DNA from: JBGTFE01 sp036403235
GTDB lineage: Bacteria; Acidobacteriota; Blastocatellia; Pyrinomonadales; Pyrinomonadaceae
Reading direction: 5' to 3'
Assembly: GCA_036403235.1 (NCBI GenBank)
Contig: DASWRI010000036.1
Location: forward strand, 62,001 to 126,000
Length of the DNA: 64,000 nucleotides
Part shown: positions 1 through 8,866 of the stretch, in pieces
How the letters are laid out: the number at the start of each line of letters is the position of its first letter
How positions within the stretch are numbered: the stretch's first letter is position 1
The notes under the pieces: model-generated
What the model was told of the DNA's origin: nothing
What the model saw: the letters and a program-made list of their open reading frames with translations, nothing else
Databases searched by the model: none
Translations under genes and position numbers: made by a program

Positions 1-223
1 GCGTCCGGTCAATCGTCACAAACGGCAGCGCGATTTTCTTTTCGAAGTCACCGAGCGCCGTTTCGACGTAGCGGCGCAAATCTTCGGGCGCTTTGACGAT
101 ATTCGCCGTCCATTTCCAAAGACTTTCTTCCAGACCGACTTCACAAAGCGCGTCGAGATGTTCAAATTTTAACGGCTCAAGCCGGACGAATTCGCCTTCC
201 AGAGTTACAGGTTCGATTTTCAT
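1..223 (-). CDS. GNAT N-acetyltransferase, N-terminal part (runs off window)
   Basis: Read from the ATG complement at 221-223 to the window edge, giving about 74 residues beginning MKIEPVTLEGEFVRLEPL. This opening resembles RimJ/RimL-type GNAT acetyltransferases, in which the first strand precedes an acyl-CoA-binding core that would lie outside the window. The frame is open throughout. It lies on the same strand as, and downstream of, glnA. Substrate unknown; the call rests on the N-terminus only. Confidence 0.6.
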   Translation of the reverse strand, partial: MKIEPVTLEGEFVRLEPLKFEHLDALCEVGLEESLWKWTANIVKAPEDLRRYVETALGDFEKKIALPFVTIDRT

Positions 224-246
224 ATTTTTATTAACGAAAAAGGTCA

Positions 247-290
247 GCAGACAGTTTCACACTGACTACTGACCGCTGGTTGCTGCCTAC
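247..290. repeat. Degenerate ACTGACC-type hairpin element
   Basis: Imperfect inverted iterations of GGTCAG and CTGACC lie between the partial GNAT gene and glnA. It looks like a short, worn relative of the elements at 7738-7815, 35222-35335 and 63297-63392. Function unknown. Confidence 0.4.
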
Positions 291-294
291 CTTT

Positions 295-1716
295 TTAAAT
301 GTCGTAATACATCTGAAACTCAAGCGGATGCGGGCGCAGGCGCAGCGGCTGAATTTCGTTTTCGCGTTTGTATTTTATCCATTTCTCAATCATCGTCGTC
401 GTGAAAACGTCGCCTTTGAGCAAAAATTCGTGGTCGTCTTCGAGCGCTTTTAAGGCTTCGTCGAGACTTCCCGGCAAGCTCGGCACATCTTTTAATTCTT
501 CGGGCGACAAATCGTAGATGTCCTTGTCGAGCGGCTCGCCCGGGTCGATGCGATTCTGCACGCCGTCGAGTCCGGCCATCAAAAGCGCGGCAAACGTGAT
601 GTACGGGTTGCATGACGGGTCGGGCGGACGAAATTCGAGACGCTTGGCTTTCGGCGATTGCGAAAACATCGGGATGCGGACGGCAGCCGAGCGGTTCCTC
701 GCCGAATACGCGAGATTGACCGGCGCTTCAAAGCCCGGAACCAATCTTTTATAGCTGTTCGTCGTCGGCGCGGCGAAAGCGACGATTGCCGGCGCGTGTT
801 TGAGCAGGCCGCCGATGTAGAATTTCGCCATTTCCGAAAGACCCGCATACTGGTCGCCGCCGAACAGCGGCTCGCCGTCTTTCCACAGAGATTGGTGGCA
901 GTGCATTCCCGAGCCGTTGTCGCCGAAAAGCGGTTTCGGCATAAATGTCGCCGTCTTGCCGTGCGCCGCAGCCGTATTTTTGACGACGTACTTAAAGAGC
1001 ATTAAATTATCGGCGGTGTGCAGGAGATTTGAATAACGAAAATCGATTTCGCATTGTCCGGCGGTCGCAACTTCGTGGTGATGGCATTCGACGTGAATTC
1101 CGACTTCGCCGAGAATGGTCGAAATCGTATTGCGCAGGTCAATCAAAGTGTCCATCGGCGCGACCGGAACATATCCTTCTTTGGCGCGAATGTGATAGCC
1201 GAAATTCGGCATCATATCGCTGCCGTTGCGTCCGGTATTCCAGTGTCCTTCTTCCGAATTTACCGAATATCCGGCGCTTTGCTGGTTGTTGTGATAGAAA
1301 ACTTCGTCAAAGACGAAAAATTCGGCTTCCGGCCCGACATAAGCGGTGTCGGCGATGCCCGTAAAGCGCAGATAACTTTCGGCCCGAATGGCGACCGAGC
1401 GCGGGTCCATCGCGTAGCCTTCTTTTGAAACCGGGTCGCGCACGTCGGCGATTAAACAAATCGTCGTGTCTTCGGCAAACGGGTCAACCCAGCAGCGTGA
1501 GGGGTCGGGCATCAAAAGCATGTCCGATTCGTGAATCGCCGCCCAGCCCCGCAAGGAAGAAGCGTCAAAACCGAAGCCTTCTTCAAACGAGTCTTCGGTC
1601 AGACAATCAATCGGGAAAGTTAAGTGATGCCACGAGCCGGGCAAATCCGTAAAACGCACCGAGACGAATCTCGCCCCCTGGTCAGCGGCATAGTTCAAAA
1701 CATTTTTCGCGTTCAT
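295..1716 (-). CDS. glnA: Type I glutamine synthetase
   Basis: Makes glutamine from glutamate, ammonia and ATP, the central step of nitrogen assimilation. The 473-residue length matches bacterial GS-I. Visible family features are the beta-Grasp N-terminus (FTDLPGSWHHLTFP), the metal and glutamate binding stretch NGSGMHCHQSLWKDG, the ATP/ammonia region KRLVPGFEAPVNLAYSARNR, and the IYDLSPEE segment containing the tyrosine that is adenylylated in related enzymes, so adenylylation control is possible. The start at 1716 follows a purine-rich ribosome site. It stands as a single gene. Confidence 0.95.
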   Translation of the reverse strand: MNAKNVLNYAADQGARFVSVRFTDLPGSWHHLTFPIDCLTEDSFEEGFGFDASSLRGWAAIHESDMLLMPDPSRCWVDPFAEDTTICLIADVRDPVSKEGYAMDPRSVAIRAESYLRFTGIADTAYVGPEAEFFVFDEVFYHNNQQSAGYSVNSEEGHWNTGRNGSDMMPNFGYHIRAKEGYVPVAPMDTLIDLRNTISTILGEVGIHVECHHHEVATAGQCEIDFRYSNLLHTADNLMLFKYVVKNTAAAHGKTATFMPKPLFGDNGSGMHCHQSLWKDGEPLFGGDQYAGLSEMAKFYIGGLLKHAPAIVAFAAPTTNSYKRLVPGFEAPVNLAYSARNRSAAVRIPMFSQSPKAKRLEFRPPDPSCNPYITFAALLMAGLDGVQNRIDPGEPLDKDIYDLSPEELKDVPSLPGSLDEALKALEDDHEFLLKGDVFTTTMIEKWIKYKRENEIQPLRLRPHPLEFQMYYDI

Positions 1717-1893
1717 TAAATCTCCTGTAATGTTCGGGTAAATAAAATTTTCGGATGGTTCGCGCTCGTCGAAACGCGAAAATCAAAAAAGGAATTCTAC
1801 AATAATTCCGTTTAACTTTAAAACGCGAAAAAGTGAAAACTGAGAACTGAAAATTGTGAGCTAAAAAGCTGAGTTATTTAAATGTAAGAAAAC

Positions 1894-1928
1894 AAAAAGG
1901 TGAGAGTTAAATCAACCTCTCACCTTTT
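1894..1928 (-). terminator. Rho-independent terminator after the acidic membrane protein
   Basis: Twelve-base arms AAAAGGTGAGAG and CTCTCACCTTTT around a 10-11 base loop, with A and T tracts on the two sides. Placed 30 bp past the stop of the leftward gene at 1960. Confidence 0.75.
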
Positions 1929-1959
1929 CGGTTTTCTGTTTTCAGCTTTTAGTTTCGAG

Positions 1960-3645
1960 TTAAAAAGCGTTTATGTTTTCGCCTTCGGCAAAGCCGACGG
2001 TTTTGCCCTGGCTGTCGAGCAGGTGAACTTTACCAAAGCCCTTTTCGCCGCCGGTGGCCGCGACTTTTTTGAGCACTTCTTCTTTCTTTTCCTGGGAAAG
2101 GGTCGACCAGTTTGGCTGGACGACGGCAAAGAAAGTATTATTGCTGATTCTCGCTTCGCGGATAAAATCTTTGAGCGAAGAATTTTCCAGATTTACCCGC
2201 TTCACATTTTGCGAGACGTTTTCCGGCTCGTCGGCATAGCCCATCCAGATGTAAAGCCCGACATTGACGACGACGACCAGAATTGTCCCCAGCAAAAGCC
2301 ATTTATTAACCGCAAATCTGCCTCTTGCTTTTTTCTCTCCCTTTTTGTCCGCTTTGTCGGTCGAAGCCCTGTGCGCTGATTGAACCGGCTCGGAATTTTC
2401 CGATTTCGACTCTTCGGCGTCGGTTTTTTCGACTTTTTCGACTCTTTGTTTTAATAAATCGACGAGCTGCAAAGTCTTGCTCGCGGCTTCGGAAATCGCC
2501 TGGTCGTGCAGAAAGCCGTATTTGTCTTGGAGCTTTTCGCTTTCGACCTTTTCCTTTTCCATCTGAATCAAATCGACGTAACGATTGCCGATACGAACGT
2601 TGCACTCGATGGCCGTCGCCGTTACGAGCGGCGCAAAGAAATTTTCGTTTGTGCTTTCCTTAAAAATGCGCAGGCGATTGAAAAAATCGTTTTTGATGAG
2701 CTCGTCAAAACCTGCCGCATCGTCGGCTTCGGTCATAAAATCTTCGAATTTGAGCGCAATCAGCAAAATTTCCGAATCGTCCTCGCTGACCGCATAAAGC
2801 GGAATGCTCGCCCATTCGCCGTAAAGCATCGTCAGATGCGTTATCATCTCGTCGCGCTCGAAAACCATCTGGCGTTTTTCGCCGCCGATTTCTTTGGCGA
2901 AAAGCCTGGTGATAACGAGGTCGAATTTGCTTCTGACCTGTTCGGAATAAGGCGAGTTTCGATAAAAGCGGGCGAGTGAAATCAAGGCCTGCGAGCTTAA
3001 AATCGGACGCGTCGTCTCGCAATAGCGGCGCAGATGTGTGACCGAAACGCTTTTATCGCGGTGCGAGAGCGCCGAATACCAGCTTTCGGTTTCCTGCATC
3101 AATTGAAATTCGGCCTGCGCGTGCTCGGGCGAATTTAAATCTTTCGAAACCTGCAGAAAATGATGCAGAATTTTTTTCGCTTCCAAATCGTCGTATGGCT
3201 TCGGTATGATTTTCATCTGCTCGCGCTCGACGCCCGAAAGCACGTGCTCGACCATCTGCAAACCGGAAACCTCCTTCATCGCGCGCTGGCGATAAAACTC
3301 GACGCTGTTGGCGAGCGGTTTGTTTTGTTCCGCATGCTCGACTTCGGAAGTTTCTTCAAACTGTCCGGCGTCCGGCGCTTCTTCGTCAGCCGGTTCGCCC
3401 TGAAGCATTTCCGCTTCCGACGATTTCGTTTCGGGCCCGGAGATTGATTCGGCAAAATCGATTTCTTCGGGAAATTCGTTTTCTTCATGAAATGATTCCG
3501 ATTCACCCGCAAAAAATGCGGCGGTTTCAGCGGAATGATTTTTACGATTATTTTCTCTTTCTCTTGCCCGGCTTGTTTCAATTACGGTTTCTTCGAGTAG
3601 ATTCTCTTCTTTCAACTCTTCAATAAGGTCTTCAAATATATTCAT
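1960..3645 (-). CDS. Hypothetical acidic protein with one C-terminal membrane segment
   Basis: 561 residues, no family recognised. The first 120 residues are very rich in Glu and predicted disordered. The middle (about 130-410) is helical and charged, resembling a helical-repeat or coiled-coil scaffold. Residues about 440-465 (NKWLLLGTILVVVVNVGLYIWM) form a single membrane span, followed by a globular tail of roughly 95 residues. A large cytoplasmic N-terminus and an extracytoplasmic tail are likely. The next gene upstream, 36 bp away on the same strand, is a prepilin, so a role in pilus or surface assembly is conceivable but unproven. Confidence 0.75.
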   Translation of the reverse strand: MNIFEDLIEELKEENLLEETVIETSRARERENNRKNHSAETAAFFAGESESFHEENEFPEEIDFAESISGPETKSSEAEMLQGEPADEEAPDAGQFEETSEVEHAEQNKPLANSVEFYRQRAMKEVSGLQMVEHVLSGVEREQMKIIPKPYDDLEAKKILHHFLQVSKDLNSPEHAQAEFQLMQETESWYSALSHRDKSVSVTHLRRYCETTRPILSSQALISLARFYRNSPYSEQVRSKFDLVITRLFAKEIGGEKRQMVFERDEMITHLTMLYGEWASIPLYAVSEDDSEILLIALKFEDFMTEADDAAGFDELIKNDFFNRLRIFKESTNENFFAPLVTATAIECNVRIGNRYVDLIQMEKEKVESEKLQDKYGFLHDQAISEAASKTLQLVDLLKQRVEKVEKTDAEESKSENSEPVQSAHRASTDKADKKGEKKARGRFAVNKWLLLGTILVVVVNVGLYIWMGYADEPENVSQNVKRVNLENSSLKDFIREARISNNTFFAVVQPNWSTLSQEKKEEVLKKVAATGGEKGFGKVHLLDSQGKTVGFAEGENINAF

Positions 3646-3681
3646 GGTTTTATACCCAGTTTCGGGGAGAAATGTGCATTT

Positions 3682-4104
3682 TTACGGGAGGACTTGCGTG
3701 ATATAACCGGTCTGGTCGAGCGCAATCACGTAGGGCGTTTCGCTTCCGACAATTGCTTTGGTGGCGACTATCGTATAAGCGGTGCGAAGCTGCGCATCGG
3801 TCGGGCTGATCGGGCTCATCTGGAAAGTAAATTTTCCGCGCAGAAGGTCTGTGCCCGATGTGGTTCCGAGACCGTTCGCCTGCGCCGAATTCAATTCGGA
3901 AAGACGCCCGAACCGGCTGTTTTGCGAATAATAGCTAATCTGACTCGAACCAATCGTTCGCATACTCGCAAACGCGTTGCCGTTTTCAGCGTGCTGTTTT
4001 GCTTTATATAAAAACGGAAATGTAATCGTCGACAGAATGCCGATTATTACTATGACCAAAAGTAATTCGATTAATGAAAAGCCGTTTTGTCTGTTATTTT
4101 TCAT
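3682..4104 (-). CDS. Type IV pilin-like / pseudopilin protein
   Basis: 140 residues. The N-terminus NNRQNGFSLIELLLVIVIIG is a class III (prepilin) signal: a short basic leader, cleavage after Gly, then Phe at +1 and the conserved Glu at +5 of the hydrophobic helix. The rest is a small globular domain ending in a beta-rich tail, as in PilA/PulG-type proteins. It would be processed by a prepilin peptidase encoded elsewhere. It may be co-transcribed with the acidic membrane protein downstream. It could be either a major pilin or a type II secretion pseudopilin. Confidence 0.85.
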   Translation of the reverse strand: MKNNRQNGFSLIELLLVIVIIGILSTITFPFLYKAKQHAENGNAFASMRTIGSSQISYYSQNSRFGRLSELNSAQANGLGTTSGTDLLRGKFTFQMSPISPTDAQLRTAYTIVATKAIVGSETPYVIALDQTGYITQVLP

Positions 4105-4479
4105 TGATTAAAACCTCGTCAAGTTTTCTTTGGAAGTGACAAAAATTGGCACAAAAAATTGACAAATCTTGTCCGAAATGAGTAGGAATGTTGATTAATT
4201 TATTTTAATTACTAGCATTTTGTTGATTTTCCTCGGGAAAAAATCTCAAGCCGCATCGAATTTAGCAAGACGTATGCCAGAAGGAAGCGGAAAGTGAAAA
4301 GTGAAAAGTGAAAGGTAGTTGATTTTTATTTCTCACCGCATACTTCTAACCTGTCACCTAAAAAAATAGTTGTTGTTCTCAGGTTTGTTTTTTGATACGA
4401 TTTTTTATAAGTTGTAATTTTTCTTCTTGCTCTTTCGGTTAATCCGAATCAGCAATTTTATTTTTGGAGAACGGTAAAT
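4105..4479. other. Intergenic region between divergent pilin and speA genes
   Basis: 375 bp, AT-rich. A TTGACA hexamer at 4159-4164 has a TAGGAA-like hexamer 18 bp downstream (4183), a weak rightward promoter candidate far from speA. Around 4290-4310 there are three short iterations of AAAGTGAA. No ORF or RNA gene is supported. Confidence 0.35.
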
Positions 4480-6408
4480 TTGAGCACGGTCATCGAGCAG
4501 ACAATCGAAACATACGGAATTGATAATTGGGGACAAGGATATTTCGGCGTAAATAAACAAGGTCATTTGATTGTTCGAGCTTCGGAAAATGACGGCAATT
4601 CGGCGGACGTTTTTGAAATCGTCGAAGATTTGCGCAGACGCGGGATAACGACGCCGATTCTGCTCCGTTTCCCGCAGCTTCTCGCCGGGCAAATCCGCAA
4701 ACTGCAAAAAGCATTCAAAAATTCGATAAAAGAATTCGACTACGAAGGCGGGCATATGTGCGTCTATCCGATGAAGGTCAACCAAAACCGCTCCGTCGTC
4801 GAAGAATACTTACGCGAAGGCAAACGTTATAATTTCGGTCTCGAAGCCGGTTCAAAAGCCGAGTTGTATGCCGCGCTCGCGATGGAACAGGCAACGGACA
4901 GCCTGCTCGTTCTCAACGGTTTTAAGGACAGAGATTTTATTCGTCTCGCTTTTGCCGGAGCGCAGGCCGGAAAAAACGTCGTTATCGTCATCGAAAAAAT
5001 GAGCGAGCTCGAACACACGCTCAAAATCGCCGATGAGGTTACGACGGAAGACGAAACGGTCAGCCTGCCGATGGTCGGCGTGCGCGTCAAGCTTTACTCG
5101 AAAGGCTCGGGCAAATGGGAAAAGTCCGGCGGCGAAGCGGCGAAATTCGGATTGACGACGACGGAAATCCTCGAAGTTATCCGTCGTCTTCAGGAAGCTG
5201 GCCGCGCCGATATGCTCAAATTGCTGCATTTTCACATCGGCTCGCAATTAACCGACATCAAACGCATCAAAAGCGCGATGCGCGAAGCGGCCAGAACTTA
5301 CGCGAAAATCCGCCAGATGAATATTCCGATTCAATACTTAGATGTCGGCGGCGGTATGGCAGTCGATTACGACGGCTCGCGCACCTCGTTCGAGTCCTCG
5401 GCCAATTACAACGCGCAGGAATTTGCCAACGACGTAATTTACGTCATCAAAACCGTCTGCGACGACGAAAACGTGCCGCATCCGACGATTATTCAGGAAT
5501 CGGGCCGTTATCTTTCGGCCTATCACGCGATTTTGGTGACGAACATCCAGGACGAAATCGAAACCGTCGTCGAAGACATCACCGTGCCGATTACGGTCGA
5601 AGAGGACGACCCGCAGGTCGTCAAAGAGCTTTACGATTTGCGCGAAACTTTGAACGCGAAAAACTACCGCGAGTATTATCACGACGCGCTCGAACAGCGC
5701 GAAGAACTCTTTACGATGTTTAACCTCGGCTTGATTTCTCTCGAAGACCGTGGTAAGGGCGAGGTTCTTTTCTGGGACGTTTGCGAAAAAGCGGACAGCT
5801 ACGCGCAGCAGAAAAAGTATGTGTCCGAAGAGTTTGACGACCTTCGAAGACTTCTCTGCGCGAAATATCTGGCAAACTTTTCGGTCTTTCGCTCGATGCC
5901 CGACAACTGGGCTTTGGAGCAGCTTTTTCCGATTATCCCGATACATAAACTCAACAAAAAGCCGACCGAATATGCTACGCTATGTGATATAACGTGCGAT
6001 TCGGACGGAATTGTTGAAAAATTTATTGACCTGCACGACGTCAAATCCGTTCTCGAACTGCACAAGCTTGAAAAAAACGAATCATATTACCTGGCGATGA
6101 TGCTGGTCGGCGCATATCAGGAAGTAATGGGTAATAATCATAATCTCTTCGGTGTTCCGCATGAAGCTCACATACATATCGGCGAAGACGGATATATTAT
6201 CAGAAAAGTCATTCAGGGCGGGACGCTCGCCGATGCGGTCGGAATGGTTCGATTCGATTCGGCACAGCTTAACGACCAGTTTCGAAAAACCGTTATGCAG
6301 CGTATCAAGGACGACGAGCTTTCCGAAAAAATCGGTTACCAGTTAATCGAATTTTACGAGGCGCAGGCTGAAAGTTATACGTATCTTTCGCCAAACGGAA
6401 ACGACTAA
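4480..6408 (+). CDS. speA: Biosynthetic arginine decarboxylase
   Basis: Decarboxylates arginine to agmatine using PLP. 642 residues, the usual length for SpeA (fold type III, alanine-racemase-like barrel). The PLP lysine lies in VYPMKVNQNR near residue 98. Other family stretches are LLHFHIGSQLTDI, LDVGGGMAVDYDG and the ESGRYLSAYHA region. The start is TTG at 4480, preceded by GGAGA. Together with the DHS-like protein (6671) and agmatinase (7817) it forms a polyamine cluster in one direction. Confidence 0.95.
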   Translation: MSTVIEQTIETYGIDNWGQGYFGVNKQGHLIVRASENDGNSADVFEIVEDLRRRGITTPILLRFPQLLAGQIRKLQKAFKNSIKEFDYEGGHMCVYPMKVNQNRSVVEEYLREGKRYNFGLEAGSKAELYAALAMEQATDSLLVLNGFKDRDFIRLAFAGAQAGKNVVIVIEKMSELEHTLKIADEVTTEDETVSLPMVGVRVKLYSKGSGKWEKSGGEAAKFGLTTTEILEVIRRLQEAGRADMLKLLHFHIGSQLTDIKRIKSAMREAARTYAKIRQMNIPIQYLDVGGGMAVDYDGSRTSFESSANYNAQEFANDVIYVIKTVCDDENVPHPTIIQESGRYLSAYHAILVTNIQDEIETVVEDITVPITVEEDDPQVVKELYDLRETLNAKNYREYYHDALEQREELFTMFNLGLISLEDRGKGEVLFWDVCEKADSYAQQKKYVSEEFDDLRRLLCAKYLANFSVFRSMPDNWALEQLFPIIPIHKLNKKPTEYATLCDITCDSDGIVEKFIDLHDVKSVLELHKLEKNESYYLAMMLVGAYQEVMGNNHNLFGVPHEAHIHIGEDGYIIRKVIQGGTLADAVGMVRFDSAQLNDQFRKTVMQRIKDDELSEKIGYQLIEFYEAQAESYTYLSPNGND

Positions 6409-6412
6409 TTTT

Positions 6413-6649
6413 ATGGCGGCGGAAATGAAATGCCCCAGATGCGGCGGTGAAATGTCGGAAGGATATGTTTTAGACCGCGGAGATAATGGATACAAATGGC
6501 CGCAGATGTGGGTCGAAGGCGAGCCTGAAGAATCTTTCTGGGCGAACGGGCTGAAGACATCCAACAGAAAAGTTTTTAAAGTTCAGGCTTTTCGCTGCGC
6601 CGACTGCAAATATTTGGAATTTTATACAACAGAAAGGATTTATATTTAG
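6413..6649 (+). CDS. Small zinc-ribbon protein (DUF6487-like)
   Basis: 78 residues starting 4 bp after speA. CPRC near the N-terminus and CADC near the C-terminus form two knuckles of a probable zinc ribbon, with the GEMSEGYVLDRGDNGYKWP stretch typical of this small family of unknown function. The tight spacing suggests co-transcription with speA and the following gene. Confidence 0.8.
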   Translation: MAAEMKCPRCGGEMSEGYVLDRGDNGYKWPQMWVEGEPEESFWANGLKTSNRKVFKVQAFRCADCKYLEFYTTERIYI

Positions 6650-6670
6650 GATTTTTTATTTGGAGATAGT

Positions 6671-7732
6671 ATGGCAACTCAAAGAAAAACAAAGGCTTCG
6701 AAATTTTTAACCGTTCCGACGCGACCGATTCCGGTTGACCGCGACCGAAGCGTCGCCGGGCTTCTGGAAAAGATGGAGGGCGCGGGATTCGGAGCAAAAC
6801 AATTAGCCGAAGCGCATCGCATCTGGCTCGATATGCTCGATGATAATTCGACGATTTATATGTGCGGTTCGGGCAATCTGATTCCTTCGGGAATGCGCCG
6901 TCTGCTGGCTTATGTCATCAAAAATCGTTTTTGCGACGTTCTGGTGATGTCGGGACAAGTTCTTTTTCACGATATTCACGAAACGCTCGGACGCAATCAT
7001 TACCAAGCGCATCCTTCGATGTCGGACGACGAGCTGGAAGCCTCGGAAGTTTCGCGCATCGGCGATTTGCTGGCAAACGCCGAGGAATATCACGAAGCCG
7101 ACGAATGGATTGGCAGCGTTATCAATCAACTGGAATTATCGCGCCCGTATTCGATTCGCGAATTTCTGCATCTTTTAGGCCGCGAGCTCGCCGAAATCGC
7201 CCACGAAGACGGCATTTTAACCGCCGCGTTCAAATCGCGCGTTCCCGTCTTTTGCCCGGATTTGCTCGAAAGCCCGCTGTCGGTCGGCATCGCGCGCGCC
7301 CGGTTTGAAAAGAAGATTCAATTTACATTCGACATCACGCAAGACACGATGGAAATGATGACGATTGCCCAGCGCACGCGCAATTCGGGCATTCTCACGC
7401 TCGGCAGCATTTGCAGTCAAAACATGGTGAATATGGCGGAAGTTTCCTCCTATATTAACCGCTCGACTCCGCGCGGTCACAAATACGCCGTTTCGGTGAC
7501 GACCGATTCCGTCCCGCTCGATATCCGCACGCCTTCGTTCGGCGGAAACCACACGCAGGTTTTCGGAAAACTTTTGAAAAACGCGATAACCGCATACGTT
7601 CCGTCAGACCCGTCAATCGCTCTGCCGCTGCTCGTCACGGCGCTTTCGCAAACGGCCGCCAAATATATGAAAGGCCGCAAACGCCCGACGTTTTCGTTTA
7701 GCGGAAAAGATTTGGGAGTTGATATACCGTAA
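6671..7732 (+). CDS. Deoxyhypusine synthase-like protein (polyamine aminobutyl transfer)
   Basis: 353 residues of the deoxyhypusine synthase family. Bacteria lack eIF5A, and bacterial relatives are thought to move aminobutyl groups between polyamines or to the agmatine/putrescine pool. Recognisable are the NAD-binding segments (YMCGSGNLIPSGMRRLLAYV; FDITQDTMEMMTIAQ) and a C-terminal TPSFGGNHTQVFGKLLK stretch, where the lysine after FG may match the catalytic lysine of true DHS. The acidic EYDGS motif of eukaryotic DHS is missing. It sits between speA and agmatinase, so substrates such as putrescine or spermidine are likely. The exact product is unknown. Confidence 0.85.
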   Translation: MATQRKTKASKFLTVPTRPIPVDRDRSVAGLLEKMEGAGFGAKQLAEAHRIWLDMLDDNSTIYMCGSGNLIPSGMRRLLAYVIKNRFCDVLVMSGQVLFHDIHETLGRNHYQAHPSMSDDELEASEVSRIGDLLANAEEYHEADEWIGSVINQLELSRPYSIREFLHLLGRELAEIAHEDGILTAAFKSRVPVFCPDLLESPLSVGIARARFEKKIQFTFDITQDTMEMMTIAQRTRNSGILTLGSICSQNMVNMAEVSSYINRSTPRGHKYAVSVTTDSVPLDIRTPSFGGNHTQVFGKLLKNAITAYVPSDPSIALPLLVTALSQTAAKYMKGRKRPTFSFSGKDLGVDIP

Positions 7733-7737
7733 AAATA

Positions 7738-7815
7738 GTGGTCAGTGGCCGGTTATCAGTGGTCAGAAAAATCTGTATTCACTGACAACCGGCCACTGAC
7801 CACCGACCACTGACC
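7738..7815. repeat. ACTGACC-type hairpin element A
   Basis: Fills almost the whole gap between the DHS-like gene and agmatinase. The left arm iterates GTGGTCAGTGGCCGG, and the right arm iterates its complement (ACCGGCCACTGACCACC), giving a long stem with a small AT loop. The right arm is nearly identical to those at 35305-35332 and 63358-63389. The agmatinase ATG follows directly, so the hairpin would sit at its ribosome site. Confidence 0.8.
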
Positions 7816-7816
7816 T

Positions 7817-8725
7817 ATGTCCGAGTCAACACATCTTCCGATGAATTTCGGCGGCATCGAGGAAGAAGAATTTTCTTCTTTCGATTCGGCGCGCGTTCTC
7901 GTTTTGCCGGTTTCCTATGAGGGAACGGTTTCCTTCGGAACCGGAACGGGCGAAGGCGCGTCGGCGATTATCGACGCCTCACGGAATATGGAGCTTTACG
8001 AAGAAGAAACCGATTCGGAAGTTTACAAAATCGGCATTCACACGCTCGAAGAATTTAAGCCGCGCGAAACTCCCGAAGAGATGATGAATTCGCTTTACGA
8101 TTTCACGCGAAATTTGCTCGCGACGGACAAATTTCTGTGTATGCTCGGCGCGGAGCACTCGGTCAGCGCGCCGATTATACGGGCTCACGCCGAAAAATAT
8201 CACAATTTATCGGTCTTGCAGATTGACGCGCACGCCGATTTGCGCGACGAATACGACGGCACGCCGCACTCGCACGCATCGATTATGGCGCGCGTCGTCA
8301 AAGATTTGCGGATTCCCTCGGTTCAGGTCGGCATTCGCTCGATTTCGGCCGACGAAGCCCGCGCGCTCGACGAAAATCTGCCGACAAAAATTTTCTGGGC
8401 GAAAGATATCGTCGGCCGAACGGACTGGATTGACGAGGCCATCGACTCTCTGACCGAAAACGTCTACCTGACAATCGACATCGACGGCCTCGACCCGTCG
8501 CTCGTCCCGACGACCGGAACGCCCGAACCGGGCGGGCTCGGCTGGTATGAAACTTTATATTTAATCAGAAAACTGGCGCGAAAACGCCGCATCATCGGAA
8601 TGGATTTAGTCGAATTTTCAAAGGCCGAAAATTCCGACGCGCCCGCCTTTCTGTGCGCCAAGCTCGTCTATAAATCGCTCGCCTATATCTTCGAAAACGA
8701 AACTCCGCGCGTTCGACGCAGATAA
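7817..8725 (+). CDS. speB: Agmatinase (ureohydrolase family)
   Basis: Hydrolyses agmatine to putrescine and urea at a binuclear Mn centre. 302 residues. All ligand motifs are visible: GAEHS (first His), DAHADLRD (His and three Asp), SHASIM, and DIDGLDPS near residue 220. It follows speA and the DHS-like gene on the same strand, completing arginine to putrescine conversion. The ATG is directly preceded by a hairpin repeat, and no clear ribosome site is seen. Confidence 0.93.
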   Translation: MSESTHLPMNFGGIEEEEFSSFDSARVLVLPVSYEGTVSFGTGTGEGASAIIDASRNMELYEEETDSEVYKIGIHTLEEFKPRETPEEMMNSLYDFTRNLLATDKFLCMLGAEHSVSAPIIRAHAEKYHNLSVLQIDAHADLRDEYDGTPHSHASIMARVVKDLRIPSVQVGIRSISADEARALDENLPTKIFWAKDIVGRTDWIDEAIDSLTENVYLTIDIDGLDPSLVPTTGTPEPGGLGWYETLYLIRKLARKRRIIGMDLVEFSKAENSDAPAFLCAKLVYKSLAYIFENETPRVRRR

Positions 8726-8764
8726 TTTTCAAAAATTTCCGAACTTACGATACTTTTTTTCGTA

Positions 8765-8855
8765 CAAATTAAAGCTAATTTCTATAAAGCTTTTTATTCT
8801 TTTCAAAACCGCCATTATTTGGAGTAATATTCAAATGGAAATTAGCTTTAATTTG
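8765..8855. repeat. Perfect 18-bp inverted repeat before htrA
   Basis: CAAATTAAAGCTAATTTC at 8765-8782 and its exact complement at 8838-8855, separated by 55 bp and ending 11 bp before the htrA start. It could act as a 5' leader hairpin occluding the ribosome site, or be the ends of a tiny mobile element. Confidence 0.75.
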
Positions 8856-8866
8856 GAGAAACACAA

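Noticed and set aside
4148..4164. Sigma-54 promoter (TGGCAC with TTGAC) near the pilin gene
   Set aside because: The spacing is one base too long, the minus-12 element is poor, and it points away from the pilin gene.
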